From Caenorhabditis remanei (Eukaryota > Nematoda > Chromadorea > Rhabditida > Rhabditidae), in NCBI RefSeq assembly GCF_010183535.1, contig NC_071332.1, positions 22,134,001 through 22,198,000 on the forward strand: a DNA stretch of 64,000 nt. The letters are read 5' to 3'. The notes beneath the pieces were generated by a model. That model saw nothing but the letters and a program-made list of their open reading frames with translations. It was not told the origin of the DNA and searched no databases. Below, in pieces: positions 1 through 10,385 of this stretch. The first letter of the stretch is position 1, and every line of letters begins with the position of its first letter. A program made the translations under genes and the position numbers.

Positions 1-1272
1 GCCTTTCGCTCCATTTCCACCCATTCTGCCTGACCATCCGGGATGTAATCAGGATCCATATCATCCACACTAGCCATAGACCCCATAGAGTTATCCTGCT
101 GCTCCAACCCTTGTTCCATTGCCTCTAGCCCAATTTCACTCAATGGCGAGTAACTTCGGGAAACTGAAAGAGAAATTTTGGAAATTTGCCGCAAAGTAGT
201 GGAGAGAAAACTTACACTGAGTCATCTCCGGCACACTTTCATCTTCCCGTTTTTGCCCCTCTACCGAACCAATTTCGAAGTTGACCCACCAGGGCTCTTC
301 ATCCACAACTTCCACAATTTCAGCAGATTGAATTGGCTCTGAAAATTACTGACCGGTCAAATTTTCACATTGAAATTTCGTAATTGAAACCCCACTCCTG
401 AATTTCCATGAAAACGTACCCAGTTTGGGAATACCCTCCCACATCTCCATAGCTTCTAATTCCAGAAGTGCACCCTGTCCATCCGGAATAGAATCCATTT
501 CACACTCAGAATCTCGAGAATTCAGGTCCATGTCAGTGTGTGTGTGTCTCGGCAAACAAACTGTGCCAGGTCCCACGACTTTTTTCAACAGTGTAACACA
601 AGACAAACAGGCCCACTTTTCATTACTCATAATTTTGGAAGACACGAACCAACACCTTTGTTTCAAAAATGACGTAAGCACAGAAAAAGAAGAAGATATG
701 GGTCAGGAACAAAAATTATCAGATTCACAGATTGAACTCCTTCTTGAGTGATGGGCAATCGTGCTGGAAGAACTTCATGTTTTTCTGGGCAATGAGATGG
801 GAACGGCACACGGTGCATAGAGCGAGAGCTGAAATTTGGGAATTGGAACATTTGAAATTTTGGTACAAGTAAACTCACGAATCTGGATCATTCCATCTTC
901 AATCTTGACAGTTTCACGGCTCGAATTGAATTTTTTGCATGGGACACACATGTGGACAATGAGGGGGTCCAATCCTTTGAAAAGACGTTCCGGCATAACA
1001 TTGGATTGATCCTCAGTAGGAATAATTGACTCGGCAGCTTTCTCATATAGCCACTATAAACAGAATCATTCCTAGTTTTCTACAAATTAAGGCCAACTCA
1101 CGCGCTTTGCACCAGATTTTTCAATTTCAGGGACCACGAGCTTCTTTTTTGGAATCTTCTTCATCGGAGCATGGTTAGTCTCTACATCATCTTCAAAATA
1201 CGGACGTTTCTCACGTTGACTGTTCATCTTTGGTTTAGCAATAGTACCATAATCGGATGGAACACCAGACAT
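1..1272 (-). CDS. CxxC-rich (zinc-knuckle-like) protein, partial at left edge
   Basis: Six exons on the minus strand: 1102-1272, 879-1053, 729-828, 420-655, 216-338 and 1-163, the last running off the window. Phases agree at every junction. The start ATG at 1272-1270 follows no in-frame coding sequence. The N-terminus is basic (a KKIPKKK run near residue 40). Three short CxxC motifs follow: MCVPC, LCTVC (followed by a downstream H and C) and ACLSC (followed by a C and two H), so the protein probably binds zinc in a degenerate repeated finger. The remainder is acidic and Ser/Glu/Met-rich. I do not recognise the family. It lies next to the Polinton polymerase and may be an element-encoded regulator or an adjacent host gene; the sequence alone does not decide. 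The donor of exon 3 (GTGAAT) is the weakest junction. Confidence 0.6.
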
Positions 1273-1539
1273 TTCTAAAAATCACACGAAATTTGGAGCG
1301 AAAACTTTATCAAGATGAGAAGCACTACAGGAGAAGCAAATGAAAGTCGGGAAAGTGAGGATGAGTGAAAAGTGATGAGCACATCACGCTTAAATAGGTG
1401 TCTGAAAAACATGAGTCATCCACAGAAAGGGGCGGGCACTAGAAAAATTCAATTAAGCAAGGGTCAGGTGAAGCATGAATCATCGTCGGTAGGAGAATTT
1501 TACAAAAAACCACCGACAAGAGGGTAGCGAGCAAACAAA
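1273..1539. other. Intergenic stretch left of the small minus gene
   Basis: No supported ORF. It lies between the start of the CxxC gene and the 3' end of the 72-aa gene, so it should hold the promoter of the former. No clear TATA box was seen. Confidence 0.4.
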
Positions 1540-1806
1540 CTAAGGTTTTGGGTGAATGTGGACGGTAGGCATGGAACCCTTGGCAAAGTTGAAAACGAAG
1601 GCTTCAGGCTTCTTTTCAGGCTTTTGAGTTGGGGCCGATGTATAAAAGTACTGATCCAGACCATTCGAAGAAACCTGAACAGTTTTGAGATTTTTCAATT
1701 TCCAAGTGTTTGTAATACTCACCACTCCAACTTGATCTTGCGCATTAGGCTGATATACATATCCTGTGCTTACTTCATTACTGGCGACAGACTTTTGAAT
1801 AACCAT
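1540..1806 (-). CDS. Small unrecognised protein (72 aa), two exons
   Basis: Exons 1723-1806 and 1540-1674 are joined by a 48-nt intron with a GTGAGT donor and TGTTCAG acceptor. The intron length is a multiple of three, so the unspliced reading is also open. The predicted product is 72 aa, Gln/Asn/Pro-rich, ending in HIHPKP. No domain is recognised. Its start codon is only 12 bp from the start of the divergent polymerase gene, so the two would have to share a minimal regulatory gap, or one start is wrong. Element-encoded small protein is the likeliest reading; it could also be a chance ORF. Confidence 0.4.
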   Translation of the reverse strand: MVIQKSVASNEVSTGYVYQPNAQDQVGVVSITNTWKLKNLKTVQVSSNGLDQYFYTSAPTQKPEKKPEAFVFNFAKGSMPTVHIHPKP

Positions 1807-1818
1807 TGTGTTTTCAGA

Positions 1819-4800
1819 ATGAGCAACTACGCTAACGATGAGATCACCGCACTTGTCAGAGAGATGGTCGATACGACCGTGGAGCAGGAAGAGATGAGAA
1901 GAAATGAGGAACCGGAAGAGGAGGATGTTGTGATGACTCACACACAGGCTGCCGATGTAAGTATTTTCTTGAAACCTGAAAAACAAACAAACTTGACCAA
2001 AATTCCAAAATTATAGGGAAACCTATGCCCAAATTTCCAAAATTATAGGGGAACCTCTGCCCAAATTTTGATTTTGTACTTGGAAACTTGAAAAATGAGG
2101 GGAACCTCTGCACAAATTTTGATTTTGTACTTGGAAACTTGAAAAATGAGGGGAACCTCTGCCCAAATTTTGATTTTGTACTTGGAAACTTGAAAAATGA
2201 GGGGAACCTCTGCCCAAATTTTGATTTTGTACTTGGAAACTTGAAAAATGAGGGGAACCTCTGCCCAAATTTTGATTTTGTACTTGGAAACTTGAAAAAT
2301 ATAGGGAACCTCTGCCCAAATTTTCAAATAGAAATGTTTTTCAGAATCAGTTCGGCGGAGCAAGCATGAAAGTGTTACGTATATGGAAGGAGACACCACC
2401 AGAGCCATACGCAAAAAATTTCGAGTTTGTCAAGTTGGAGGTTCGCTTACCAAAATCCGTCACAACCGGCGCTTTTGGGCCAAACCACTTTGGAGAAATG
2501 GTGATGGAGCTAGTCACGAAGTATGCTCCTAAGAACGCCACAGACGAGACCAGAGTCGGAGTGACCTTCGATTCACCAGACTTTGAAGCTGGATCCGCGG
2601 TGGGATTGGCCTTCACCCCAATTCATGCGGTTTCCAACCAAAGGATTGTGCAGACATTGGAGCTACTTTCACAATCGAGCCGATCCCCATTGGAAATTCA
2701 CAACCCAGTACTGCAAATGACTTTGAAGTATATTACCCCTCCCTCGGGAAGTGGAAAAAGGAAGATGGGATTCAGCATAGAGGACATCTTGGAGACAAAT
2801 CTGTTTGGAAAACGACGCTCGAACCCCGATGATCAAGAAGACGCAGGAGGAATGGACGTGCTGGACCTTCTGGACGATGCTGCGGAAGAATCGGAGGAAG
2901 ATGAGGAAGAAGACAGCGATTTTGAGATCGATGTCGATGGTGAAGTCATGGAAGGAAGGAAGCCAAGAACCAACATTATGAAAAATGATGGTAAGAATCA
3001 CAGTTTTACAAGTTTTAACGTCCAATTTTCAGTAAGATTCGACTGTCTTCCACACGCAGTGTACCAGGCAGCCATGTACAATCAGGCATACTATGGAGAA
3101 ACTGTAGCCGATCGGAAGAAAGGAATGGCCATGTACAAGCAGTCAATCAAGATTTCACCCGACAAACCGAATCAATGTAATGCCCTTTTTCAAGCGGTTC
3201 GAGAAATGAAAAGGGTAAGTCGATTTCCCATACGAAAAAAATTCATAAAGTTTCTACAGGAGGCTGGCATGACAAAGACCTATGATTTCGGTTATACCGA
3301 TATTCAACAACTCCAAGACACAGTATTTGCCGGGAAGTTACAGATAGTTGTAATTGTTGAACATCAGTCGACGCCATACTTCGCCGGACCATACATTGGA
3401 GAGAACAAGACGATAGCACTGTTCCTGAAAGAAGTGAACGGAATGGGTCACTTCGTAGGAATCCGCAAACTTCCACCACTCCTTAAAACAAAATATTTTT
3501 GCTGTCTCTGTTTGGTTCGCTTTGGGACTTTTGCGGCACACTACAATTGTCCACGCATACACCATCCATGCGGAGCTCTCGATTGTCCCGAAACTCAAGA
3601 CGACCTCCCACTGTGTTGTATAAGATGTACCGCTGTGTTCAGATCAATCACCTGTCTGGAAAATCATCTGAAAAAGGGTGAGTTGATCATCAACATGATA
3701 TGAACCATATATTTATTCAAAATTTACAGGATCCAGAGCAGGAAAAAGTCGATGCGACCATACCAAATTGTGCAAGAAGTGTGGTGAAATCTACTTCACA
3801 AACAAGAGCAAAGTGGCGGCAAAACACGAGTGTGGAAAGAAGTGGTGTAGAAGATGTAGGACGAAACGAGCGGAGACTCATCATTGCATACTCTCAAAAT
3901 CAACCAAGAATGAGAAGAAATTGACCCGGAAAAGATTTGTCTACGACTTTGAGGTTGGTTGAAACCTGAAATTCATACAATTTCCAAATTTTCAGAGTAT
4001 GGAGGAGGAAGATACCGGAGAACAAGTCCCTGTCCTGTTCGTTGCACTTCGTTATTGCAAAAGTTGCTCCACATTCATCCCAACCAACCTGCAGGATGCT
4101 GCAGGATCCGTCTGTGAGCACTGCGCTCCAAATGGTCGTTGCAAGGTGATAAACTGTGTTTCGGACGAGACCAGATTCACCAATGTTGCCGATGAGGCCA
4201 CCGAGTGGATCTTCGCAAAGGAAAACAGAGGCTTTGTTGGCATTGCACACAACGCGTCTGGGTAAGTTTTTGTATAAAATTATGAAAACTTAGGTTTTGT
4301 GTTTTCAGATATGACACGCAGTTTATCCTGAAAAGCCTCATCTCCAGGAACAAAGCAAGTCCAACAGTGATCATGGCAGGAACAAAGATCGTTAGCTTGA
4401 AGTACAAAGGAGTCAAGCTGATCGATTCTTTGAAGTACTTGACTATGAGCCTGGCAGCCGTTGGAAAGGCTTTCAGAATTCCAACGGAGAAGGGGTAAGT
4501 TTTCCTTGATTTTGAATATTTACAAATTGAAACATTCAGAGACTTTCCGGTGAAATTCATCAAAAGAGAGAACTTCGACTACGTCGGCGACATCCCAGAA
4601 GACAAGTTTTACAATTTGGAGCACAAATCCACCGCCGCCAGACAGAAGCTCACCGATTTCCTAAAGGAAGAGAGAGCACAAAACAAGCAGTTTGATTTCG
4701 CAGAGGAGCTGTTCAAGTACTGCTACTCGGACGTCTTCATCTTGGCGAGTGCTCTGGTGACCTTCGAGAACGACTTTGAGGCGGCCACAGACGTCTGCTT

Positions 4801-7096
4801 GTTCGAAGTGAGTTTTTCAAAACTTGATATATAGTAAACCACGTTTTCAGGAATCCGTCACGGCAGCTTCAGCCGCTATGAAGGTTTTCCAAAGGAACCA
4901 CCTTGCTGTGGAGCGACCGATTGTTCTCGACGCCCGTCCTTCAGCTTCCCGAAACTCGTCGATCGTCAGCCAAAAGTACCTTGCATGGTTCGGCAACGCA
5001 AATAAGGTGGATATCGCCTCTTCAGCCACGACCGGGGAGAAAAAGGTAAAATTATTGAACGAAAACCTCTCAAACTATCAATGTATTACAGATTGGCAAA
5101 TTCAGCGTGGATGGATTTGTCGAGCCTTGTCCAAAATTTCCACGCGGACTCGTCATCGAATTTTTTGGCTGCTATTGGCACGCACATGAGTGCCGGTACA
5201 CCAACCAGTCGATAATTGAAGGATTGACTGGAGAAGCGATCCGGAAGCGGGATGAAGATCGACTTCAGTACTTGCGAGAGAGACACGAGGTGAAAGTCGT
5301 TTGGGAGTGCAAAGTGGAGAAGCAACGATCGAAAAATCCAGTCATGGCCAAACTTTTTGAGGAATACCAACCAATTGTAAGGAGTTTTGCATCTAATCAC
5401 ATCAAAATTACCAGTTTTAGGGTCTCATGGAAATGGAAAAAGCTCTCTCCGGTGGTCGAACGGAGGCCTTCAGACTCATTGCCGATAATAGCCGATGGGT
5501 TATGAAACATGTTGACGTTGTCAGCATGTATCCTGCTGTAATGAAGTCTGAAGAATTTCCAATCGGTCCACCAAAAAGTGTCCAACTCTCGAAAATCACC
5601 ACACCAATCGTCTCAAAGTTTGGAGTTTACTGGAAAGGGTTCATTTCCTGTCGTATCGTCTCGCCAAAGGACCTGAAGCTGCCACTACTCGGAATGAAGC
5701 CGGATGGAAAACTACTTTTTGCCCTATGCTGGAGTATGTTGACAATTTTCACTGGCTATAATAACATCAAAATTTCAGCCTGCGCCAAGACCCAATCTCA
5801 GGTGGACTGCACGCATTCGGATGAGGAGAGGGCCTTCACAGGCACATTCACCACTGCAGAAATAAGAAAAGCGTTGGACCTGGGATACAAAATCACCAAC
5901 GTTTACGATGTAAGTCTTGAGATTAGGAATCGTTAAAATTTCCGAATTTTCAGGCAGTGGAGTATGAGTCCTGGGCCAAAAACGATGCTAGTGGAGAAGG
6001 CGGATTGTTCACATCATATATGAACAAGATGATCGCCCTCAAAATTGTAAGTTTTTTTTTTTTCAGAAATACTCTCAAATTTCATATGAATTTCAGTATG
6101 CGAGTGGATGGCCATCTGATGTGACCACCGATGAAGAGAAAACGACGTTCGTCGAGGACTACAGGAAACAAGGAATCATTTTGGACAATTGGGACCTTTT
6201 CGAAGAAAGTCCAGGACGACGTCTTTCCTCCAAACTCTCCATCAACTCACTCGTAAGTTTTGAGTTATTCAAAGAAAATCAGCAATGTAAATTTGCAGTG
6301 GGGAAAAATGGCCCAACGTGTTGACATGCCCAACACGTCATTTTTCCACGACCCGGCGCAGTTTTGGAAAATGTTCCACGACACGTCTATTGTCATGGAG
6401 AACGTGTGGACATTCAAAGGAGCAGTCATGGTGGTACATCGGACCAGAAAGGAGGCACTGAGAAGCTTGGCAACGGGTGCCATGCACATCGCGGCCCATG
6501 TCCCCTCGTATGGACGCCTCCATCTCTACCGATTAATGGAGAAAGTCGGCGCCGAAAATATCTGTTACACAGGTAACCTGGAAAAATATGACTCCTGAAA
6601 TATAACATTTTCTTTTCAGACACAGACTCTGTCGTGTACAGAGTTCCAAAAGGTGCAATTGATCCATTGGAGAGCGAGATGGGACCTTTCCTCGGCCAAT
6701 GCACCAGCGAGTTGAGCGGAAAAATGGAAAGATTTGTCACCACGGGTGCCAAATCTTACGCCTACAAGGAGATTTTGGAGAATGGAGATGTCAAGGTAAC
6801 ATCAATTTTTATCGACTTGTAACAATCATATTTTGCAGACCAAAGTCAAATCGAAAGGCATCTCCCTCAACTCAGAAGCTGCCAAGAAGGTCACAATGCA
6901 GCAGATGGAGAACATGGTTGAGGAAGTGTTGAACGGCGTCGCACGCTCCACTATCGACGTCCCACAACAACAGGTCCGAAGAGACCGGAACCACGATGTA
7001 TATTTCAAGGAAGTATCGAAGAAGTTCCGGTTCACGTTCGACAAGCGACGGGTGCTTCCAGACGGGTCCACACTACCATATGGATATTGTAATTAA
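1819..7096 (+). CDS. Polinton protein-primed family B DNA polymerase, 17 exons, about 1402 aa
   Basis: Exons: 1819-1956, 2345-2990, 3033-3214, 3260-3677, 3730-3953, 3996-4261, 4309-4494, 4540-4807, 4851-5045, 5092-5376, 5421-5733, 5779-5909, 5954-6046, 6097-6252, 6299-6572, 6620-6795, 6839-7096. All junctions keep phase. After an N-terminal domain with an acidic stretch (about residues 190-240) comes a Cys/His-rich zinc region (about 430-530). Exonuclease motifs are present: YDFE (Exo I, about 533), HNASGYD (Exo II, about 620) and YCYSD (Exo III, about 743). FFGCYWH near 865 is a motif common in Polinton polymerases. Polymerase motifs are A DVVSMYP (about 968), B KLSINSLWG (about 1161, across an intron) and C YTDTDS (about 1257, across an intron). 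All metal-binding Asp residues are intact, so the enzyme looks functional. The family replicates the element from a protein primer. The start ATG directly follows TTTTCAG, which could be a trans-splice or cis-splice acceptor, so an upstream exon is possible. Confidence 0.93.
2048..2327 (+). repeat. 51-bp minisatellite in polB intron 1
   Basis: About five near-identical 51-bp units (starting GGGGAACCTCTGCCCAAATT), plus partial units just upstream. They lie inside the first polymerase intron (1957-2344). The unit is a multiple of three and has no stop in one frame on each strand, so it appears as a 17-aa repeat ORF on both strands. It is almost certainly noncoding. Confidence 0.9.
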
Positions 7097-7431
7097 ATCT
7101 GTGATATATTCAAATTATACTTTTCCCAATAAATTATACACACAAGCAAGACATCCAATTTGACGACAAGTTCACAAGCGCGTGCGGTGTACACACACAG
7201 AGGTAATACACACAATTTGACGACAAATCTGCAAGCGCGTGTGTGGTGTGTACACACAGAGGCGTACACTTTTTTCAACAAGTCAGAGTATTGCGAAATA
7301 GGAACTTGGGCGAAAAACGGAGAGGGGTATTGCGAAATCGGTACTTGGGCGAAAAACGGAAAATTTTGGGAAAATTCACATTTTCACCGAGAAATTTGGA
7401 AATTTTGACAAAATTAACGATAGACCTGAAC
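7097..7431. repeat. Gap between polB and ATPase with two pairs of direct repeats
   Basis: A unit of about 55 bp containing AATTTGACGACAA, GCAAGCGCGTG and TACACACAGAGG occurs at about 7151-7205 and 7210-7266. A second unit, TATTGCGAAAT...ACTTGGGCGAAAAACGGA, occurs at about 7287-7322 and 7328-7362. No convincing gene. The stretch lies immediately upstream of the compact structural array and could hold its promoter; that role is inference. Confidence 0.6.
7128..7133 (+). terminator. Poly(A) signal AATAAA of polB
   Basis: Canonical AATAAA 32 bp after the polymerase stop codon at 7096. Confidence 0.6.
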
Positions 7432-8115
7432 ATGAAAACACTCGACAACCCATCATTTTCATTTTTCGTTAACATGGTTCTCCGACTTTCTTGGCAAAGC
7501 ACAATGCTAATCGTCGGTCCCAGTGGCCAAGGGAAAAGCACTCTCGCGCGTCAAATCGTGGAGCAACGGAATCAAATTTTCGATGTCAACAGTCGTGTAT
7601 GCTTCTGGTACTACGACACCTTTGAAAGCGTACCAGATTCACTGAAAAACAGACCCGACATTCTTCTTCGAGAAGGTCTTCCAAACCTGGAAGAGCTGAA
7701 AAAGTACAAGGACCAACAAGCAATGATCGTAATTGACGACTTGATGACAAAAATAGACCAAAACTCTGGAATGGAACGTCTTGTGTCAGTTTTGGCACAT
7801 CACTATGATATGACAATAATTTTCCTTCTTCACACCATATTTTACTCAAAAGTGATCAGAAACCTCCGTTTGCAAGCAAGTTACATAATTTTGTTCAAAA
7901 ACAACGCGGATAAATCGAGTGTAAGCTGTTTGGGTGCCCAATTGATGCCTGGTGAATGCAAAACATTTCTCGCAATCTATAAAGACGCCACCAGTCTGCC
8001 ATATTCGTATTTACTCATCGATCTTCACAAAAATTGTCCTGAAGAAATTCGCTATAGGGATAACATTCTCCCTAACAAAGTTACTCATGTCTTCACTCCA
8101 AAGTCAAAAGGCTGA
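7432..8115 (+). CDS. Polinton packaging ATPase (A32/FtsK-HerA type)
   Basis: A single open frame of 227 aa from the ATG at 7432; the frame stays open upstream to 7243 without an ATG, so the start is the first usable one. Walker A is GPSGQGKST (residues 29-37) and Walker B is MIVIDD (98-103). This fits the A32-like genome-packaging ATPases of Polintons and related double-jelly-roll viruses, which pump DNA into the capsid. Length is normal for the family. It is followed with a 29-nt overlap by the next gene. No intron or disruption. Confidence 0.88.
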   Translation: MKTLDNPSFSFFVNMVLRLSWQSTMLIVGPSGQGKSTLARQIVEQRNQIFDVNSRVCFWYYDTFESVPDSLKNRPDILLREGLPNLEELKKYKDQQAMIVIDDLMTKIDQNSGMERLVSVLAHHYDMTIIFLLHTIFYSKVIRNLRLQASYIILFKNNADKSSVSCLGAQLMPGECKTFLAIYKDATSLPYSYLLIDLHKNCPEEIRYRDNILPNKVTHVFTPKSKG

Positions 8116-8446
8116 ATGGGATTTGGATTCATTCAACCAAATACTGTCACTAGCCAATGCTAAAAACAAAACGAACCGCCTTGCCCATATTGATGCCATT
8201 TCGGATAATTCACTCATTTGCCTTGTGGAATTCATTTTCAACATGTTGAACGGCTCTATTCCACTTTCCCGCGAACATATCCAAAAACTGCGACCTGAAA
8301 CTGAAAACCTACGTCAATTGTCAATAATTCGCGATTTGGACAAGACTCGTGAATTTTTGGTTCAAACAGGAGGAAACCCAGTTGCTGTTTTGCTTCCAGT
8401 TTTGATTTCCGCTGCTTCCACAATTCTTCAACATGTCCTACAATAA
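8087..8446 (+). CDS. Small protein (119 aa) with hydrophobic C-terminal tail
   Basis: The ATG at 8087 lies inside the ATPase frame and the stop at 8446 lies inside the next gene. The C-terminus has a charged segment (RDLDKTREFL), then a GG turn, then a hydrophobic tail of about 20 residues (PVAVLLPVLISAASTI). Small proteins of this layout (basic arm, GG, hydrophobic helix) are recurrent in Polinton gene sets and recall minor virion components that act on membranes. That role is inference from layout and position; I cannot assign a named family. Confidence 0.6.
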   Translation: MSSLQSQKAEWDLDSFNQILSLANAKNKTNRLAHIDAISDNSLICLVEFIFNMLNGSIPLSREHIQKLRPETENLRQLSIIRDLDKTREFLVQTGGNPVAVLLPVLISAASTILQHVLQ

Positions 8447-9077
8447 ATATGTCCTGCTGACAGTCGAGGAGCACAAAGACCTAATTTCCCGTGTACCGCA
8501 AGAACCGGTCGATTCACTGTTAAATGCACCTATGGATAACGATTCAAAAATTGCTCATATACGCGCCCATATCGCCAATGTTGTGCAAAATCGAATACAT
8601 GGCTCCGGAATTGGTGACGAAGACGTTGGGAAGGAAAAAGTACCTGAAGAAGAAGCAAAGAAACCCACTCCAATGAGTGTTTCTCTCAACGATAGTGTTT
8701 CTCTCAATGATACACCACAAATGGATCAATTCCCACAAGCCGTTCAATCCCCAGCTCCAACTGTACCAGACGTTATCAATCCTGGCATGGCTAAGAAGGA
8801 AATCATGTCATATATAACAAAATTCCCAGATATTTTCAAATTTTCGAAGCCTACCGGGAAAATAGAGATTCGCGGCGAACCCATCACAATTCACAATATC
8901 AACCGCATTCTTGACGACTTGACGGGTGAATTGCCACTACATGGAGTACAGCTGAATATGCACATACTCCTTGAGGAATTGAAAAAAGCAGGTCTTCCTC
9001 AACGATATCTTCTGAATCCAAAACGCCAGTACCGCACTCGAACTTCACCTCGTAGTTTTAGCGTTGGAAGGTTGTAA
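8433..9077 (+). CDS. Conserved Polinton protein of unknown function (214 aa)
   Basis: Starts inside the previous gene (14-nt overlap). Its TAA stop overlaps the ATG of the integrase gene (TAATG). The N-terminus starts MSYNKYVLLTVEEHK, followed by a helical segment and a low-complexity Pro/Ser/Gln linker with a direct repeat (SVSLND twice). The C-terminal domain (about 118-200) has the pattern NINRILDDL...LLEELKKAGLP, ending in a basic Arg-rich tail. The N-terminal phrase and this C-terminal block resemble a protein commonly found between ATPase and capsid genes in Polintons (PX/PY-type, unassigned). Possibly DNA- or capsid-binding; unproven. Confidence 0.65.
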   Translation: MSYNKYVLLTVEEHKDLISRVPQEPVDSLLNAPMDNDSKIAHIRAHIANVVQNRIHGSGIGDEDVGKEKVPEEEAKKPTPMSVSLNDSVSLNDTPQMDQFPQAVQSPAPTVPDVINPGMAKKEIMSYITKFPDIFKFSKPTGKIEIRGEPITIHNINRILDDLTGELPLHGVQLNMHILLEELKKAGLPQRYLLNPKRQYRTRTSPRSFSVGRL

Positions 9078-10189
9078 TGTTTCAAAAAACTTTGGAACGC
9101 CTGTATACCGATCCAAAAAGCGGTTTTCGAAGTGTATCGAAACTCTTATACCAAGCACGAAAAGTTCATCCGGATATTTCAAGAAAAGATGTTGTCGCAT
9201 ATCTTCACACAAACGATGCATATACCAGACATTTTCCAAAGTCCAAAATTCAACATAACCCCTGGGTGGCAACTGGACCAGATAGTCATCATATGGCAGA
9301 TCTTGCAATGCTTCCCACACTGAAGAAATACAACAACGGTTTTTGCTACATTTTGGTGGTGGTTGACGTGTTCAGTCGCTATGTTTTTGCCCGGCCGTTG
9401 AAAAATAAGATGTGTATGACGGTTACCAAAGCATATGATGAAATATTGCGATCGAAATGGAGGATTCCAACAAAATTATATACAGACAAAGGTAAACGAG
9501 AGTGATCCTGAACCGTTCAATACATTTTTCATTCAGGTACCGAATTCATGGGGAAAGAGTTCCGGAAATTGTGCTCAGATTTGGATATTCGACATATGAA
9601 CCCAAAAAACACAAACGTGAAAGCGTGTTACGCTGAAAATGCAATTATGCGTATAAAGAGGCAGCTGGAGAAATGGTTCACATCGGCGAGAAGCTTCGAA
9701 TGGACACGAATACTGCCAGAAATAGTTGATGGTCTCAACTCAACATTTATGGAAACTCTTGGAACATCACCTGAAAAAGTCACCTGGAAGAATGCAGCCA
9801 AAGTCTGGGAACGACTCTACGGAGCATCAAAAAGATACACACCGAAATTCAAACTAGGTGATACAGTTCGTGTCTTGATGGAAAATTCACCATTTGACAA
9901 AGGAACGAGAGCCAAGTGGACCGAAGAACTTTTCATCGTCTCCAGAATTATACCTTACGATATCCCAGTGTATATTTTGACTGACACACTCGATAGAGAA
10001 GTTGACGGAATTTGGTACGAAGAAGAAATGGTCATTCACACGAAAACTGACGAAATCTACCAAATTGACAAAATTATCCGAAAACGGACGAAAAATGGGA
10101 AAAAAGAGTGCCTGGTCAGCTTCAAAGGATACGACGCATCTTTCAACGCATGGATACCCGCTTCAGATATAATTGATCTTGATGGATAG
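9077..10189 (+). CDS. Polinton DDE integrase with C-terminal chromodomain (355 aa, two exons)
   Basis: Exons 9077-9491 and 9537-10189 are joined by a 45-nt intron in codon 139. The N-terminal segment (residues 1-70) has the DPKSGF...DAYTRH pattern of Polinton and retroviral-like integrases. The catalytic core shows D75 (MADLAML), D137 (YTDKG) and E172 (YAENA), a D,D(35)E arrangement, all intact. The C-terminus (about 315-352) has a chromodomain signature (KIIRKR...VSFKGYDASFNAWIP), expected to bind modified histones and steer insertion. It resembles the C. elegans transposon-derived F54H12.3 type. Its start overlaps the previous stop, and its stop overlaps the ATG of a small membrane ORF. Confidence 0.93.
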
Positions 10190-10385
10190 TCCCATTTGGT
10201 CTTGTGGAAACACAAAGTGCTCAAGGGCGCTCATCGTATTTTGTTCTCAAGTTTTCATTGTCTACACTGTCAGTTTTGTTGCTCTATATAAAATTTGTTC
10301 CAATTCTGACCCTCAACACCAGTGGCTTGCTATTCTTGGTTCCTGCATTGGTTACCTACTACCAAACCCAAGACTCGAAAAATGA
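10182..10385 (+). CDS. Tiny predicted membrane protein (67 aa) overlapping both neighbours
   Basis: The ATG at 10182 lies within the last codons of the integrase (ATGGATAG), and the TGA stop at 10383-10385 overlaps the next ATG (ATGA). The product has a hydrophobic segment at about residues 18-40 (ALIVFCSQVFIVYTVSFVAL) and a second, weaker one (WLAILGSCIGYLL) before a NPRLEK tail. The tight start/stop overlaps match the packing of the neighbouring genes and argue that it is real. Function unknown; small membrane proteins occur in related virus-like elements. Confidence 0.55.
   Translation: MDSPIWSCGNTKCSRALIVFCSQVFIVYTVSFVALYKICSNSDPQHQWLAILGSCIGYLLPNPRLEK
10286..10293 (+). promoter_or_regulatory. 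TATA-like box upstream of the penton-like gene
   Basis: TATATAAA about 90 bp before the ATG at 10382, inside the small membrane ORF. It could be a core promoter for the capsid genes; weak evidence. Confidence 0.25.

Noticed and set aside
2023..2414. Long repeat-peptide ORFs on both strands over the minisatellite (17-aa repeats)
   Set aside because: They arise because a 51-bp unit is a multiple of three and lies within a well-defined intron of polB; no start context or splice structure supports coding.
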